Assembly (NCBI RefSeq): GCF_015694345.1
Contig: NZ_JADQDC010000005.1
Span: 72,501-136,500, forward strand
DNA: 64,000 bases
Direction of reading: 5' to 3'
DNA from: Novosphingobium jiangmenense
Lineage (GTDB): Bacteria; Pseudomonadota; Alphaproteobacteria; Sphingomonadales; Sphingomonadaceae
Both the position numbers and the translations under genes were made by a program. This document shows, piece after piece, positions 8,324 to 17,211 of this stretch (position 1 is the first letter of the stretch; each line of letters begins with the position of its first letter). The notes under the pieces are model-generated. The model was not told where the DNA came from, did no database searches, and saw nothing but the letters and a program-made list of their open reading frames with translations.

Positions 8324-8525
8324 TCGCAAACTCCGCTCTTCACTTGTCACTGTCTTGCCCGTTTGCATCGGGCTTGGACAGCCTATATCGCCGAGACCAA
8401 TTGGGCGACCCTTAGGGTCCAATCGGAATAACCGCAATGCCGCCCTGACGGACCGCGTGCAAAGGTCTGCTGGACGGCCCAGATTTAATCGCCCCTGAAC
8501 GGGCGGAATGCCAAGGATTGCCGCG

Positions 8526-9044
8526 ATGTCCATTCTTACCAAGCTGTTCGGACGCAAGCAGGATGATCGCGCCGTGGCGCGCCCGCTGTGGCACCGCACC
8601 GTGGAGATCGCGCGCGAGAAGGAGTGGTATCGCGACTGTGGCGTGGCCGACACCGTGGCCGGGCGATTCGACATGATCACGCTGATCCTGTCGGTCGTTC
8701 TGATCCGCATGGAACGCGATGCCGAGCTGATAGAACCCTCTGTAAGACTTACCGAATTGTTCGTCGAGGACATGGACGGCCAGCTGCGCGAGAGTGGTGT
8801 TGGCGACGTTATCGTGGGCAAGCGCGTCGGCCAGCTGATGAGCGTGCTGGGCGGGCGACTTGGTGCCTATCGCGATGCGCTGGCCGCGCGCGATGAGGCG
8901 ATGATGGCCGAGGCGATCGGTCGCAACGTCACAATGCACGATGGCACCGATCCGCTCCTGCTTACCCGCCGCGTGCGCGCTTTCGCCGCGGGACTGGACC
9001 TTGTCCCGGCCTTCCGCGTTCTCGACGCGGAGATCGGAAAATGA
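8526..9044 (+). CDS. Ubiquinol-cytochrome c chaperone family protein (CBP3/UQCC1-like)
   Basis: The 172-residue protein begins MSILTKLFGRKQ and contains the CBP3-type core (PLWHRTVEIAREKEWYRDC, then GRFDMITLILSVVLIRME, then LFVEDMDGQLRESGVGD). In mitochondria CBP3 assists cytochrome b synthesis and bc1 complex assembly; a related role in bacteria is inferred. ATG 8526 is preferred over 8508 because AAGGA lies 8 bases ahead. The gene overlaps the following DUF177 gene by 4 bases (ATGA), indicating coupled translation. Confidence 0.85.
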   Translation: MSILTKLFGRKQDDRAVARPLWHRTVEIAREKEWYRDCGVADTVAGRFDMITLILSVVLIRMERDAELIEPSVRLTELFVEDMDGQLRESGVGDVIVGKRVGQLMSVLGGRLGAYRDALAARDEAMMAEAIGRNVTMHDGTDPLLLTRRVRAFAAGLDLVPAFRVLDAEIGK

Positions 9045-9559
9045 CCATCAATTCAGAGTTTTCGCGCATCATCGACCTGCGACAGATTGGCGACGAACCT
9101 GTCGTCCTGGAGCCGACCGAGGCCGAGCGCAAACGCCTCGCGGCACGTTTCCAACTCTCCGAGGTGAAAGCCATGCAGGCGACCATCTCTCTGAGGCAGG
9201 AGGGGGACTCTGTGGAGGCAAAGGGCCATCTCGACGCGTCGATCGTGCAGGCCTGCGCCATCTCGGGCGAGGACTTCCCGGTGACGATTAGCGAACCTGT
9301 CGCGCTGCGCTTCGTCCCCCCCGGCAAGGTCCACGATCCCGACGAGGAGATCGAGATCACCGCGGACGATTGCGACGAGATCGAATTCGAAGGCACCAGC
9401 TTCGATCTGGGCGAGGCCGTGGCGCAGAGCCTCGCGCTGGCCATCGATCCCTTTGCCGAAGGTCCTGACGCCGACCGGGCGCGGGCCGAGCATAATCTCG
9501 GCGGCGACGTCGCCTCCGGCCCGTTTGCGGCGCTCGCAGCGCTGAAGAAGAAGGACTGA
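9041..9559 (+). CDS. DUF177 (YceD-like) protein, probable rRNA accumulation factor
   Basis: The 172-residue acidic protein shows the DUF177/YceD pattern: an N-terminal strand region, the central DASIVQACAISGEDFPVTI segment equivalent to the family's conserved C-containing strand, and an acidic C-terminal half ending in KKKD. In E. coli and plants, homologues affect 23S rRNA accumulation. In many bacteria it precedes rpmF (L32), but here the next gene is a MATE transporter, so rpmF must lie elsewhere. It is translationally coupled to the upstream cytochrome bc1 chaperone. Confidence 0.85.
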   Translation: MTINSEFSRIIDLRQIGDEPVVLEPTEAERKRLAARFQLSEVKAMQATISLRQEGDSVEAKGHLDASIVQACAISGEDFPVTISEPVALRFVPPGKVHDPDEEIEITADDCDEIEFEGTSFDLGEAVAQSLALAIDPFAEGPDADRARAEHNLGGDVASGPFAALAALKKKD

Positions 9560-9563
9560 TCGG

Positions 9564-11009
9564 TTGGCTGGACCTCCGGGGCGCGGTCGGGACCTGACGA
9601 GCGGGCCGATCCTCAAGACACTGGTGCTGTTCTCCGCGCCGACGCTGGCATCGAATATCCTGCAGTCGCTGAACGGGTCGATAAACTCGATCTGGGTGGG
9701 GCGGATGCTGGGCGAGGGAGCATTGGCGGCTACCGCCAATGCCAACGTGGTGATGTTCCTCGTCTTTGCCGCCGCATTCGGCTTCGGCATGGCGGCGACC
9801 GTCAAGATCGGACAGGCGTTCGGCGCGCGTGACGTGCTGGCGGCGCGGCGGACGTTCGGGTCGGCAGTGGGCTTCTGCGTGTTGCTCTCGCTGGTGGTGG
9901 GAACGCTGGGCTGGGTCTTTGCGCCCGAACTGCTGACGGCGATGGCCGCGCCGGGCGAGACTTACACTTATGCCCTCACCTACCTGCGGGTGATCTTCGT
10001 GGCGATGCCGGCCTCGATGATCACCGTCATGCTGGGCATGGGGCTGCGCGGTGGCGGCGATGCGGCGACGCCGTTGAAATTCATGATCCTGTCGTCGGTG
10101 CTCGACGTGATCCTCAACCCGCTGCTGATCGGCGGCATTGGCCCCGTTCCGGCGATGGGCATTGCTGGAGCTGCGCTGGCCACGGCCATCGCTTCGTTCG
10201 TCTCGATGGCGGGCATCGTCGCCTATGTCTATGCCAAGGACCTGCCGTTGCGGCTCAAGGGTGCCGAACTGAAGTGGCTCTGGCCCCGCCGCGACGAGCT
10301 TGGCTACATCCTGACCAAGGGCCTGCCGATGGGCGCGCAGATGCTGGTGATTTCGGCCGCCGGGATCATCGTGATCGGCCTGGTCAACCGCGAGGGCCTG
10401 CTGGTCAGCGCGGCCTACGGCGCGGCGCTGCAGCTGTGGACCTACCTGCAGATGCCGGCGATGGCGATTTCCGCTGCGGTCAGCGCCATGGCCGCACAGG
10501 CCATTGGCGCCGGGCTGGACGAGCGGCTCGGCAAGATCTCGCGCTCGGGCGTGTTGCTCAACTTCTCGGTCACCGGCGCGCTGTGCGCCCTGATCCTGCT
10601 GTTCGACCGCCCCGCGCTCGAACTGTTCCTCGGCTCGGCCAGCCCGGCGGTGGACGAGGCACGGCACATCCAGTTCCTCGCCAGCTGGAGCTATATCCTG
10701 TTCGGGATCACCATGGTCCTGTTCGGCACGATGCGCGCGGGCGGCGTGGTGTGGACGCCGCTGATCATCCTGTCGATCGCGATGTATCCGGTGCGACTGG
10801 GCTTCTACTATGCGTTCTATCCGCGGCTTGGCGCCGATGCGCTGTGGCTGGCCTTCCCGGTCAGCTCAGCCGTCGCCGTGGCGCTGGCGGTCTACGCCTA
10901 TCGCCAACCGCAGTGGCGCCAGCGGGCCAGGGCTGTGCCCGACGAGGAATGCGAGGAGGAAACCCACGTCGACGCCGATACCGCTGGCCGGATGGCTCCC
11001 AGCCTCTGA
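9564..11009 (+). CDS. MATE family efflux transporter
   Basis: The 481-residue inner-membrane protein has about 12 hydrophobic helices and the MATE hallmark near the N-terminus (FSAPTLASNILQSLNGSINS, then GEGALAATANAN), with a similar second half (KGLPMGAQMLVISAAGI). MATE proteins export drugs or metabolites using Na+ or H+. The proposed start is TTG at 9564, since MAGPPGRGRDLTSGP leads directly into helix 1; the first ATG is inside the domain. It begins 4 bases after the DUF177 stop. The C-terminal tail is hydrophilic (about 35 residues) and acidic. The substrate is unknown. Confidence 0.9.
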   Translation: MAGPPGRGRDLTSGPILKTLVLFSAPTLASNILQSLNGSINSIWVGRMLGEGALAATANANVVMFLVFAAAFGFGMAATVKIGQAFGARDVLAARRTFGSAVGFCVLLSLVVGTLGWVFAPELLTAMAAPGETYTYALTYLRVIFVAMPASMITVMLGMGLRGGGDAATPLKFMILSSVLDVILNPLLIGGIGPVPAMGIAGAALATAIASFVSMAGIVAYVYAKDLPLRLKGAELKWLWPRRDELGYILTKGLPMGAQMLVISAAGIIVIGLVNREGLLVSAAYGAALQLWTYLQMPAMAISAAVSAMAAQAIGAGLDERLGKISRSGVLLNFSVTGALCALILLFDRPALELFLGSASPAVDEARHIQFLASWSYILFGITMVLFGTMRAGGVVWTPLIILSIAMYPVRLGFYYAFYPRLGADALWLAFPVSSAVAVALAVYAYRQPQWRQRARAVPDEECEEETHVDADTAGRMAPSL

Positions 11010-11022
11010 CAGGGAACCGCAA

Positions 11023-12750
11023 TCAGCGGCTTTGGGCGCGCCAGCGCTGGACCGTGCGTTCGACCGCGCGTTCCTCGCCGCCGCTCTTGCTCCACAGCTC
11101 GTAGAACGAGGGATCGTTCGAGGCCGGGCGTTTGATCGCCTCCAGTTCGTCGAACGATACGCGCATCGGGATCGAGACGCCCTCGCCCGAGATGATGCAT
11201 TCGCGGTTGCGCAGCGCCGGGATCGTGTCGACGAAACCGCGCGCCCCTTCGGGCATGGCCGCCTTGACGAAGGCCTGGTCGCGTTCGTTGTTGAGGCGCA
11301 TGGCGATGATCGTGCCGCACTGCGACAGCACGCCTTCGGCAAGGTCCGACGGGCGCTGGGTGATCAGGCCGAGCGAGACGCCGTACTTGCGGCCTTCCTT
11401 GGCGATGCGCGAAAGGATGCGGCCCACCGAGGAGCCGTCGGAGTTCTTCTCGTTCGGCACATAGCGGTGCGCTTCTTCGCAGACCAGCAGCACCGGGCGC
11501 GTCTCTTCGTCGCGTGCCCAGATGGCATAGTCGAAGACGAGGCGACTGAGCACCGCCACCACCGTGGAAGTGATTTCCGAAGGAACGCCCGAGACGTCGA
11601 TGATCGAGATCGGCTTGCCGTTGGCCGGCATGCGGAAGATCTTCGAGATGAACTCGGCCATCGTATCGCCAACCAGCATCCCTGAGAACATGAACTGGTA
11701 GCGCGGGTCGCTGCGGATTTCCTCGATCTTGGTCTTGAGCCGCATGTAGGGGATCGAGTTGGTCCCCTTGTCGAGGCGGCCCATCTCGTTCTGCAGGATG
11801 ATCATCAGATCGGACAGCAGATAGGGGATCGGCGAATCGACCGTGATCTTGCCGATCTGCTCGGCCAGGCGGTTCTTCATCCGCGCGGCCAGCAGGCACT
11901 TGGCAAGGATGTCCTCGTCGATCTGGCGATCGGTGCCGGCCGAGGTGATGAGGATTTCGCAGTGCTCCTCGAAATTCATCAGCCAATAGGGCATCTGCAG
12001 GTTCGAGACGTCGAGCAACTGCCCGGTGACGCGGAACGCGCTGGAGTATTCCCCATGCGGATCGATCATCACGATGTGGCCCGCCGGTGCCATTTCGCAG
12101 ATGCGATGGAGCATGAGCGCCGCAGCCGTGGACTTGCCGGTGCCGGTGGAGCCGAGCAGCGCAAAGTGCTTGCCCAGCAGCGCATCGACATAGAGTCCGG
12201 CGCGGATGTCACGCGTGGGAAACACCGTGCCGATCGAGATATTGGTGCGGCCATCGCTGGCATAGATCTGGCGCAGGTCGTTGCTGGTGGCGGGATAGAC
12301 CAGAGCGCCGGGAACCGGATAGCGGGTGACACCGCGCCGGAAGCCATAGATCTTGCCGGTCAGGCGCTCTTCCTCGCCTTCGCCGAGGAAGTCGATCTGC
12401 GCGACAACGCCGCCATCGATCGAGGTGTCCTGACGCTGCGTGCGCACGCTGGCGAGCAGCCATGAATTGCCGACGCGGATCTTGATCTGGCTGCCAACCT
12501 TGCCCGACAGGGCGACGGAAGGATCGAGATCGGCCGAGCACTGCTCGAGACGGCCAAGATCGAGCGCAATGGCGGAGCTGGACCCGGCGACATCGCGCAC
12601 GAAGCCGATCGGATGACGGGCGTTTTCCGAGCCGAGTGCGTTCTGAGTGGCGGCAAGGACTTCTGCAGCCGATCCTTCGTCCAGATCGGTCGGGACCGAC
12701 ACGAAACCTTGCATCCCCATATCGGACATTGCGAAAAACCTCTCGGCCAT
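11023..12750 (-). CDS. HerA-like ATP-binding protein (HAS-barrel, FtsK/HerA superfamily)
   Basis: The 575-residue protein has an N-terminal beta-rich HAS-barrel-like region (about 1-180) and a P-loop domain with Walker A LLGSTGTGKSTAA and IVMIDPHGEYSSAF. Further on it has LLVCEEAHRYVP and a late arginine-containing LGLITQRPSDL segment. This is the HerA/DUF87 type of hexameric DNA-translocating ATPase. In archaea and some bacteria HerA pairs with the NurA nuclease or forms defence systems with Sir2 or DUF4297 proteins; no nuclease gene is adjacent here, so the role is open. It stands alone, converging on the MATE gene. Confidence 0.8.
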   Translation of the reverse strand: MAERFFAMSDMGMQGFVSVPTDLDEGSAAEVLAATQNALGSENARHPIGFVRDVAGSSSAIALDLGRLEQCSADLDPSVALSGKVGSQIKIRVGNSWLLASVRTQRQDTSIDGGVVAQIDFLGEGEEERLTGKIYGFRRGVTRYPVPGALVYPATSNDLRQIYASDGRTNISIGTVFPTRDIRAGLYVDALLGKHFALLGSTGTGKSTAAALMLHRICEMAPAGHIVMIDPHGEYSSAFRVTGQLLDVSNLQMPYWLMNFEEHCEILITSAGTDRQIDEDILAKCLLAARMKNRLAEQIGKITVDSPIPYLLSDLMIILQNEMGRLDKGTNSIPYMRLKTKIEEIRSDPRYQFMFSGMLVGDTMAEFISKIFRMPANGKPISIIDVSGVPSEITSTVVAVLSRLVFDYAIWARDEETRPVLLVCEEAHRYVPNEKNSDGSSVGRILSRIAKEGRKYGVSLGLITQRPSDLAEGVLSQCGTIIAMRLNNERDQAFVKAAMPEGARGFVDTIPALRNRECIISGEGVSIPMRVSFDELEAIKRPASNDPSFYELWSKSGGEERAVERTVQRWRAQSR

Positions 12751-12831
12751 GACGGCGATTGGCCACGGGGTATCGGTTTCAGGTTAAAATCGGCTAAACC
12801 TAACTAAAGACATGCCGAAAATGCCGCGCAC

Positions 12832-13599
12832 TCAGCCGCGGGCAAACAGGCGTCCGGCGATCCAGCCCATGCCGACCGACACGACCACGGCAAACAGGCC
12901 ATAGAGCCAGCCATTGCGCTCTGCCGCGACGGCCACGAAGCGCTCAAAGCCTTCCTTCTTCACATCGACCCGGGTGATTGCCGAGGCGACGACCTTCCCG
13001 CCGCGGATGGCGAAAGTCTCGGCGGTGTAGGTTCCGGTCTGGACGCTGGAAGGCAGGCTGATTCGAGCCTGATAGAGCACCTGTCCGCTGATCCTGACGC
13101 TGCCCTCGTCCTCGCGGTACAGGCCTTGCCGCCGCATCAGATCGACAAGCCCTTCCGAAAACCGCTTCTGTTCGCGAGGTTCGATCACTCCGATCGGCGA
13201 AAGCTGCAGCCACTTGAGGCCCAGTTCGTAGATCGCGGCGGTCTTGTCGTCGACGATCTTCCCGATCGGACGCGAGGATGCCACGGCGAAATAGCTCGGT
13301 GCAGAGCGGAACTCGAGGGAATCGGCGTTGATCCACATTCCCGCAACCTTCTGCTTTTCACGCAGGACGATGGACTGGACCGGTCCTTCGAGAACGACGA
13401 CGATATCGTAGTCCTGCGCGGCGCGAGAACCCTCCGGGCTGAGCACCGCGCCGAACAGCAGCAGATCGGCCCCGGTGAAGCCCTGCCGCACCTGAATTTC
13501 GTGCTGCGAGATTTCCGGCACGAGAATCGGATCGCGCGCACCAAGCAGGAGCAGACACGCGGCAAGGGAAGCGAGGCGCAGCGGCTTGCGCCCGGTCAC
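12832..13599 (-). CDS. TIGR02186 family membrane-anchored protein
   Basis: The 255-residue protein has an N-terminal signal peptide (LRLASLAACLLLLGARDP), a large beta-rich periplasmic portion and a single C-terminal transmembrane helix (LYGLFAVVVSVGMGWIAGRLF). This matches the alphaproteobacterial TIGR02186 family, regularly found beside TauE/SafE permeases. Its GTG start overlaps the stop of the TauE gene by 4 bases (GTGA), so the two are coupled. It probably works with TauE in anion export; the exact job is unknown. Confidence 0.8.
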   Translation of the reverse strand: MTGRKPLRLASLAACLLLLGARDPILVPEISQHEIQVRQGFTGADLLLFGAVLSPEGSRAAQDYDIVVVLEGPVQSIVLREKQKVAGMWINADSLEFRSAPSYFAVASSRPIGKIVDDKTAAIYELGLKWLQLSPIGVIEPREQKRFSEGLVDLMRRQGLYREDEGSVRISGQVLYQARISLPSSVQTGTYTAETFAIRGGKVVASAITRVDVKKEGFERFVAVAAERNGWLYGLFAVVVSVGMGWIAGRLFARG

Positions 13600-14510
13600 A
13601 GCGGCACCACGGTGTAGATCTCGTCCGGGCGGTAGCCGAGGCCGAGCGCCATGCGCAGGGCGACGGCGAGCACGATCACGGCGAGGACCAGGCGCAACTG
13701 TTCGGGCTTGGCCTTTTGCGCAAAGAAGGTGCCGAGCTGGGCGCCGGTGACCGAGCCGACCAGCAGCAGCCCCGCCAGCACGATATCGACGGCGCGCGTG
13801 GTCAGCGCGTGCATCATCGTGGTGACCATGGTGACGAAGAGGATCTGGAACAGCGATGTCCCGACCACCACGTTCACGCCCATGCCGAGGATGTAGAGCA
13901 TGGCGGGCACGAGGATGAAGCCGCCGCCGATGCCCATGAGCATGGTGAGGATACCCGTCGCCATGCCCAGCAGCAGCGGCGCCAGTGGCGAGATGTAGAG
14001 ACCCGAGCGATAGAACCGCCAGCGCAGCGGCAGGCTCGCCACCAGCGGATGGTGGCGGCGCTTGCGGGCCGGGAGCGGCTGGCCGGATTTCTGGGCGCGC
14101 AGGGCAGCGATGCTTTCCTGCGCCATCAGCCCGCCGATGCCGCCGAGCAGCAGGACGTAGAGGATGTTGATCACGGTATCGATCTGGCCGAGCGACTGCA
14201 GCAGCCGGAACAGCAGCGAGCCAAGCCCCGTACCGATCACCCCCCCTGCCACCAGCACGGCACCGATGTGATAGTCTATGCCGCCGCGCCGCGCCTGCGC
14301 GAACGCGCCGGAAACGCTGGCGCCGGTTACCTGGCTTGCGGCTGATGCTGCCGCGACGGTCGGCGGAACACCGTAGAAGATCAGCAGCGGAGTCGTCAGG
14401 AAGCCCCCGCCGACGCCGAACATGCCCGAGAGCAGCCCGGTCAACGCACCAAGACCGATGATCACCAGCCCGTTGACCGACAGGTTCGCGATGGGGAGAT
14501 AGACGTCCAT
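13596..14510 (-). CDS. TauE/SafE family sulfite (anion) exporter
   Basis: This integral membrane protein of about 304 residues has two homologous halves, each beginning with a Gly-rich motif: GLLSGMFGVGGGFLTTP and ILTMLMGIGGGFILVPA. That duplication is typical of TauE/SafE permeases, which export sulfite, sulfoacetate or related anions. ATG 14510 (MDVYLPIANLSVNG) is preferred because homologues begin there and GAAGG is just upstream; the frame is open to an earlier ATG at 14564. It is translationally coupled to the TIGR02186 gene. Confidence 0.88.
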   Translation of the reverse strand: MDVYLPIANLSVNGLVIIGLGALTGLLSGMFGVGGGFLTTPLLIFYGVPPTVAAASAASQVTGASVSGAFAQARRGGIDYHIGAVLVAGGVIGTGLGSLLFRLLQSLGQIDTVINILYVLLLGGIGGLMAQESIAALRAQKSGQPLPARKRRHHPLVASLPLRWRFYRSGLYISPLAPLLLGMATGILTMLMGIGGGFILVPAMLYILGMGVNVVVGTSLFQILFVTMVTTMMHALTTRAVDIVLAGLLLVGSVTGAQLGTFFAQKAKPEQLRLVLAVIVLAVALRMALGLGYRPDEIYTVVPL

Positions 14511-14584
14511 TGCCTTCGCGACGCTAGGCCTGCAGGTCCGTGCCAGCAACCCCGAGGGAGCCATTTGCCGCCAAAAAATGTGGC

Positions 14585-15697
14585 TCAGAAGGCCGAGCTG
14601 ACGGTTATCGTCGGGCCGCTGCCCGGTCGTGCGTTGCCGGTCACCCGGAAGCGCCAGTCGAGCGCGACGCGGGTGGGACCGATCAGCTTGCCTCCCTCCA
14701 GCCGGAACGCGACGCGAGGGCCGAGATCAAGCCGCACAGCCCCTTTCTGGCCGCCCGACCACATACCTACGCCGGCGCGCAGATCGCCATTGCGCGAGAC
14801 GATCCCGCGCACGGGGTGATCCAGCAGGGCCTGTGCATCGAAGAACGGGGTCGCGCCTCGCCCGCCGGCGTAGCCTGCCTGCCCATAGGTCTCCAGACGG
14901 AAACCTCGCGGCAGTCGCTTCCACGGAATTTCGGTGACGATCGTGGCCACGGGACGGACCTGCATGGACGAGCGGCTGGTATCCTGCAGACGCGCCTCCA
15001 CCAACGCGCGCACCGGCAGGCGACGGATCGGGCGCAGGCCCAGGCCCAGCGCGACTTCTTTGTCCTTGCCCGGCGCGTTGATCGCGAGCGAGGTGCGCAA
15101 GTAGGCGTATGAGTCCGGCGCCTCGCCCTTGCCGAAGCGATAGCGGACGATCGCTCCGGCCTGGCTCGCGCCATAGGAGGCGGCGCCCGGCGCTTGCGCG
15201 GCAGAGCCGCTGCCTGCCCGCATCAGCAGCCAGTTCTCCCCGCTCCACCGCGGATCGTCCTTCTCGACAAGAGGTTCGTAGAATTCCTGAGGTTCGGGTG
15301 GCCTCGCCTTTGCCGGTGGAGGCCTTGCGGGCGACCCTGACAGCGAAAATGCTGCCGATCCCGGCGATCCACCGGTTAGCAGTAACGGAATGGTCGGTGG
15401 AGACGCGTAAGGCGATAGCTCCGGAGGGCTTCGTGGCCCTTGCGCCAAGATGGCAAAGGCAGGTCGATGGGCGCTGCGGCCGCGGCGGCTCGCGGGCGAG
15501 CTTGCCAGTGGAGCAGCCGCATCGTGCGCCATCGGTGCAGGCAGTGGGAAAGTGGTCGGCGCTGCCCGCAGCAAGGAGGCCGGGATGCGATAGGCCTGCC
15601 CCTCCCACGTCCAGGATCGAACGCCGATCCAGGCAACGAGCATGAGTGCCAGCGCCATGAGCGGCTGCCCCCGCCGGGTTGCGACATTCCCTGGCAT
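14585..15697 (-). CDS. Short NfrA-like protein, partner of the NfrB-like glycosyltransferase
   Basis: The 370-residue protein begins with an uncleaved-looking N-terminal hydrophobic segment (PLMALALMLVAWIGVRSW), followed by a Pro/Ala-rich linker of about 110 residues. A beta-rich C-terminal domain follows (RYRFGKG, LGLGLRPIRRLPVRALVEAR, TEIPWKRLPRGF, DAQALLDHPV). The C-terminal part resembles the C-terminal domain of NfrA, the outer membrane partner of NfrB in E. coli, but the TPR region of the ~990-residue E. coli protein is missing. The start codon overlaps the NfrB-like stop by one base (TGATG). The match to NfrA is by motif memory and needs a profile search. Confidence 0.55.
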   Translation of the reverse strand: MPGNVATRRGQPLMALALMLVAWIGVRSWTWEGQAYRIPASLLRAAPTTFPLPAPMAHDAAAPLASSPASRRGRSAHRPAFAILAQGPRSPPELSPYASPPTIPLLLTGGSPGSAAFSLSGSPARPPPAKARPPEPQEFYEPLVEKDDPRWSGENWLLMRAGSGSAAQAPGAASYGASQAGAIVRYRFGKGEAPDSYAYLRTSLAINAPGKDKEVALGLGLRPIRRLPVRALVEARLQDTSRSSMQVRPVATIVTEIPWKRLPRGFRLETYGQAGYAGGRGATPFFDAQALLDHPVRGIVSRNGDLRAGVGMWSGGQKGAVRLDLGPRVAFRLEGGKLIGPTRVALDWRFRVTGNARPGSGPTITVSSAF

Positions 15698-17133
15698 CAC
15701 GCTGCAGCCGGAAGGGGCTGGTGACGCTCGTTGGCGGCCTCGCTCCGGGCCGGGCTGGCGGCCTGGCAGACGTGGACGTGATGGACAGTGTGCTCCCAGC
15801 GCAACCGCCCGCCTGCCAGGACGCGGATGTAGGCAGCAATCGCTCGCCGCGCCGCAAGCACGGCAATGACGTTGCCAACAGGAAAGCGCAGGATCGCGCG
15901 CACGGCCTCGATCGCACCGTATTCGCGGCCGGTGAACCACGCGCGCATGATCAGCCGCCAGACAAGGCTTGCCAGATTGAACGCGAGGACCGCCCTCAGC
16001 AGCGGCCCATCGTCCACCGGCTGTGCAAAACCAGTTGCCTTTGCCAGCAGGACCAGCGGCCAGAGCAAGACAAGCAGGTAGGCAGCGGCAAGGACCAGCG
16101 CCACCAGCGGCCCGCGGCGATCGCGCAGGCGCATCCACACATCGCCGGGCGCGCACTTCCAGCCGAGCCGGTCCCAGCCCTGAAAGGCGATACCGTGGAC
16201 CCAGCGCGTCTTCTGGCGGACCGAGGCGACCAGGTTGGACGGGAAGAATTCACGAGTGGCAACCAGAGCGCCGGCGCTGTCCCGCACCCGCAGGAAGACC
16301 GAGCGACCGCCGGTCTGATGAACCAGCAGACCGCACTCGTAATCCTCGGTGAGGCATTCTGCCGCGAAAGGTTCGGCGCTGGATCGGGCGGCGAGGATGC
16401 GATCGATCGCGCCGCGCGAGAACGCGCAGCCGACGCCGGCCGAGGGCAAAGCCGCGCCGATGTGATGGCGCACGACCATGTCGCGCGCATGCGCCTCGGC
16501 AAACTCGTCGCAGTAATGGCCGGCGATCCAGCGCGACGACGCCTGCGGTTCCGGGCGGACCGGCAGTTGCACGAAGTCCGCCGTGTCGAGCGCGCGATCC
16601 ATCAGGGTCAACGCGGCGGGGTGGACCATGTCCTCGGCATCGTGAAGGATGAGCGCACGCACCCGGACCGCGCTGCGCCGTTCGTCCTCGCAGATCGCGC
16701 GGTAGATGCGGTTGAGGCAATCGGCCTTGGTCGTCGGCCCGTCACGGTCGTGGACGACCACGCGCAGGCGAGGGTCGGGCGCCAGAGAAGACAGGACTGC
16801 AATGGTCGCCAGATCGTTGCGATAGCAGCCGACATAGATGCGCAAGTTCCGCTGCGGCCAGCTTTGCAGAGCGTGGCGCACCATGGGGCCGATAACCCGC
16901 GATTCCAGCCAGGCCGGCACGAGCACCACCGCGAGCCCTTCGAGTTCCGCGGTGCAGGGATGCGAAAGGCGCGGCGTCCAGGCCCGACCTGACAGGCGAA
17001 GGCGCAACCAGGCAAGGTCCACCGCCAGCTCATCGAGCGCAAAGATTGCGAACCAGATCGCGGCGAACAGCAGCAATTCGTGTTCGGCGACCGCCAGCCA
17101 CTGCAGCGCGGGATAGGTCGGCCATGACGACAA
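15697..17133 (-). CDS. NfrB-like family 2 glycosyltransferase, without MshEN domain
   Basis: This inner-membrane glycosyltransferase has a membrane helix in HELLLFAAIWFAIFALDELA and a GT2 domain with DAEDMVHP (DxD type), LTEDYECG (TED) and KTRWVHGIAFQG (the xxxRW motif). C-terminal membrane helices end in the segment RLRWEHTVHH, equivalent to the end of the transferase part of E. coli NfrB. E. coli NfrB continues for another ~230 residues with a c-di-GMP-binding MshEN domain; this protein stops here. The start is uncertain: TTG 17133 fits homologue N-termini, TTG 17199 is also in frame. It is coupled to the NfrA-like gene, suggesting a secreted glycan. Confidence 0.75.
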   Translation of the reverse strand: MSSWPTYPALQWLAVAEHELLLFAAIWFAIFALDELAVDLAWLRLRLSGRAWTPRLSHPCTAELEGLAVVLVPAWLESRVIGPMVRHALQSWPQRNLRIYVGCYRNDLATIAVLSSLAPDPRLRVVVHDRDGPTTKADCLNRIYRAICEDERRSAVRVRALILHDAEDMVHPAALTLMDRALDTADFVQLPVRPEPQASSRWIAGHYCDEFAEAHARDMVVRHHIGAALPSAGVGCAFSRGAIDRILAARSSAEPFAAECLTEDYECGLLVHQTGGRSVFLRVRDSAGALVATREFFPSNLVASVRQKTRWVHGIAFQGWDRLGWKCAPGDVWMRLRDRRGPLVALVLAAAYLLVLLWPLVLLAKATGFAQPVDDGPLLRAVLAFNLASLVWRLIMRAWFTGREYGAIEAVRAILRFPVGNVIAVLAARRAIAAYIRVLAGGRLRWEHTVHHVHVCQAASPARSEAANERHQPLPAAA

Positions 17134-17211
17134 GGCAGTGCCCCTGTTTGACGTGCCAGACCCCCGTCGGCACAAGGGGATGCTATGCCCAAGGGCCAAG
17201 CTTCGTGAACA

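Noticed and set aside
8324..8525. Small gene between bamE and the bc1 chaperone
   Set aside because: Open frames here have no ribosome binding site and are extensions of the flanking genes' frames. No family was recognised.
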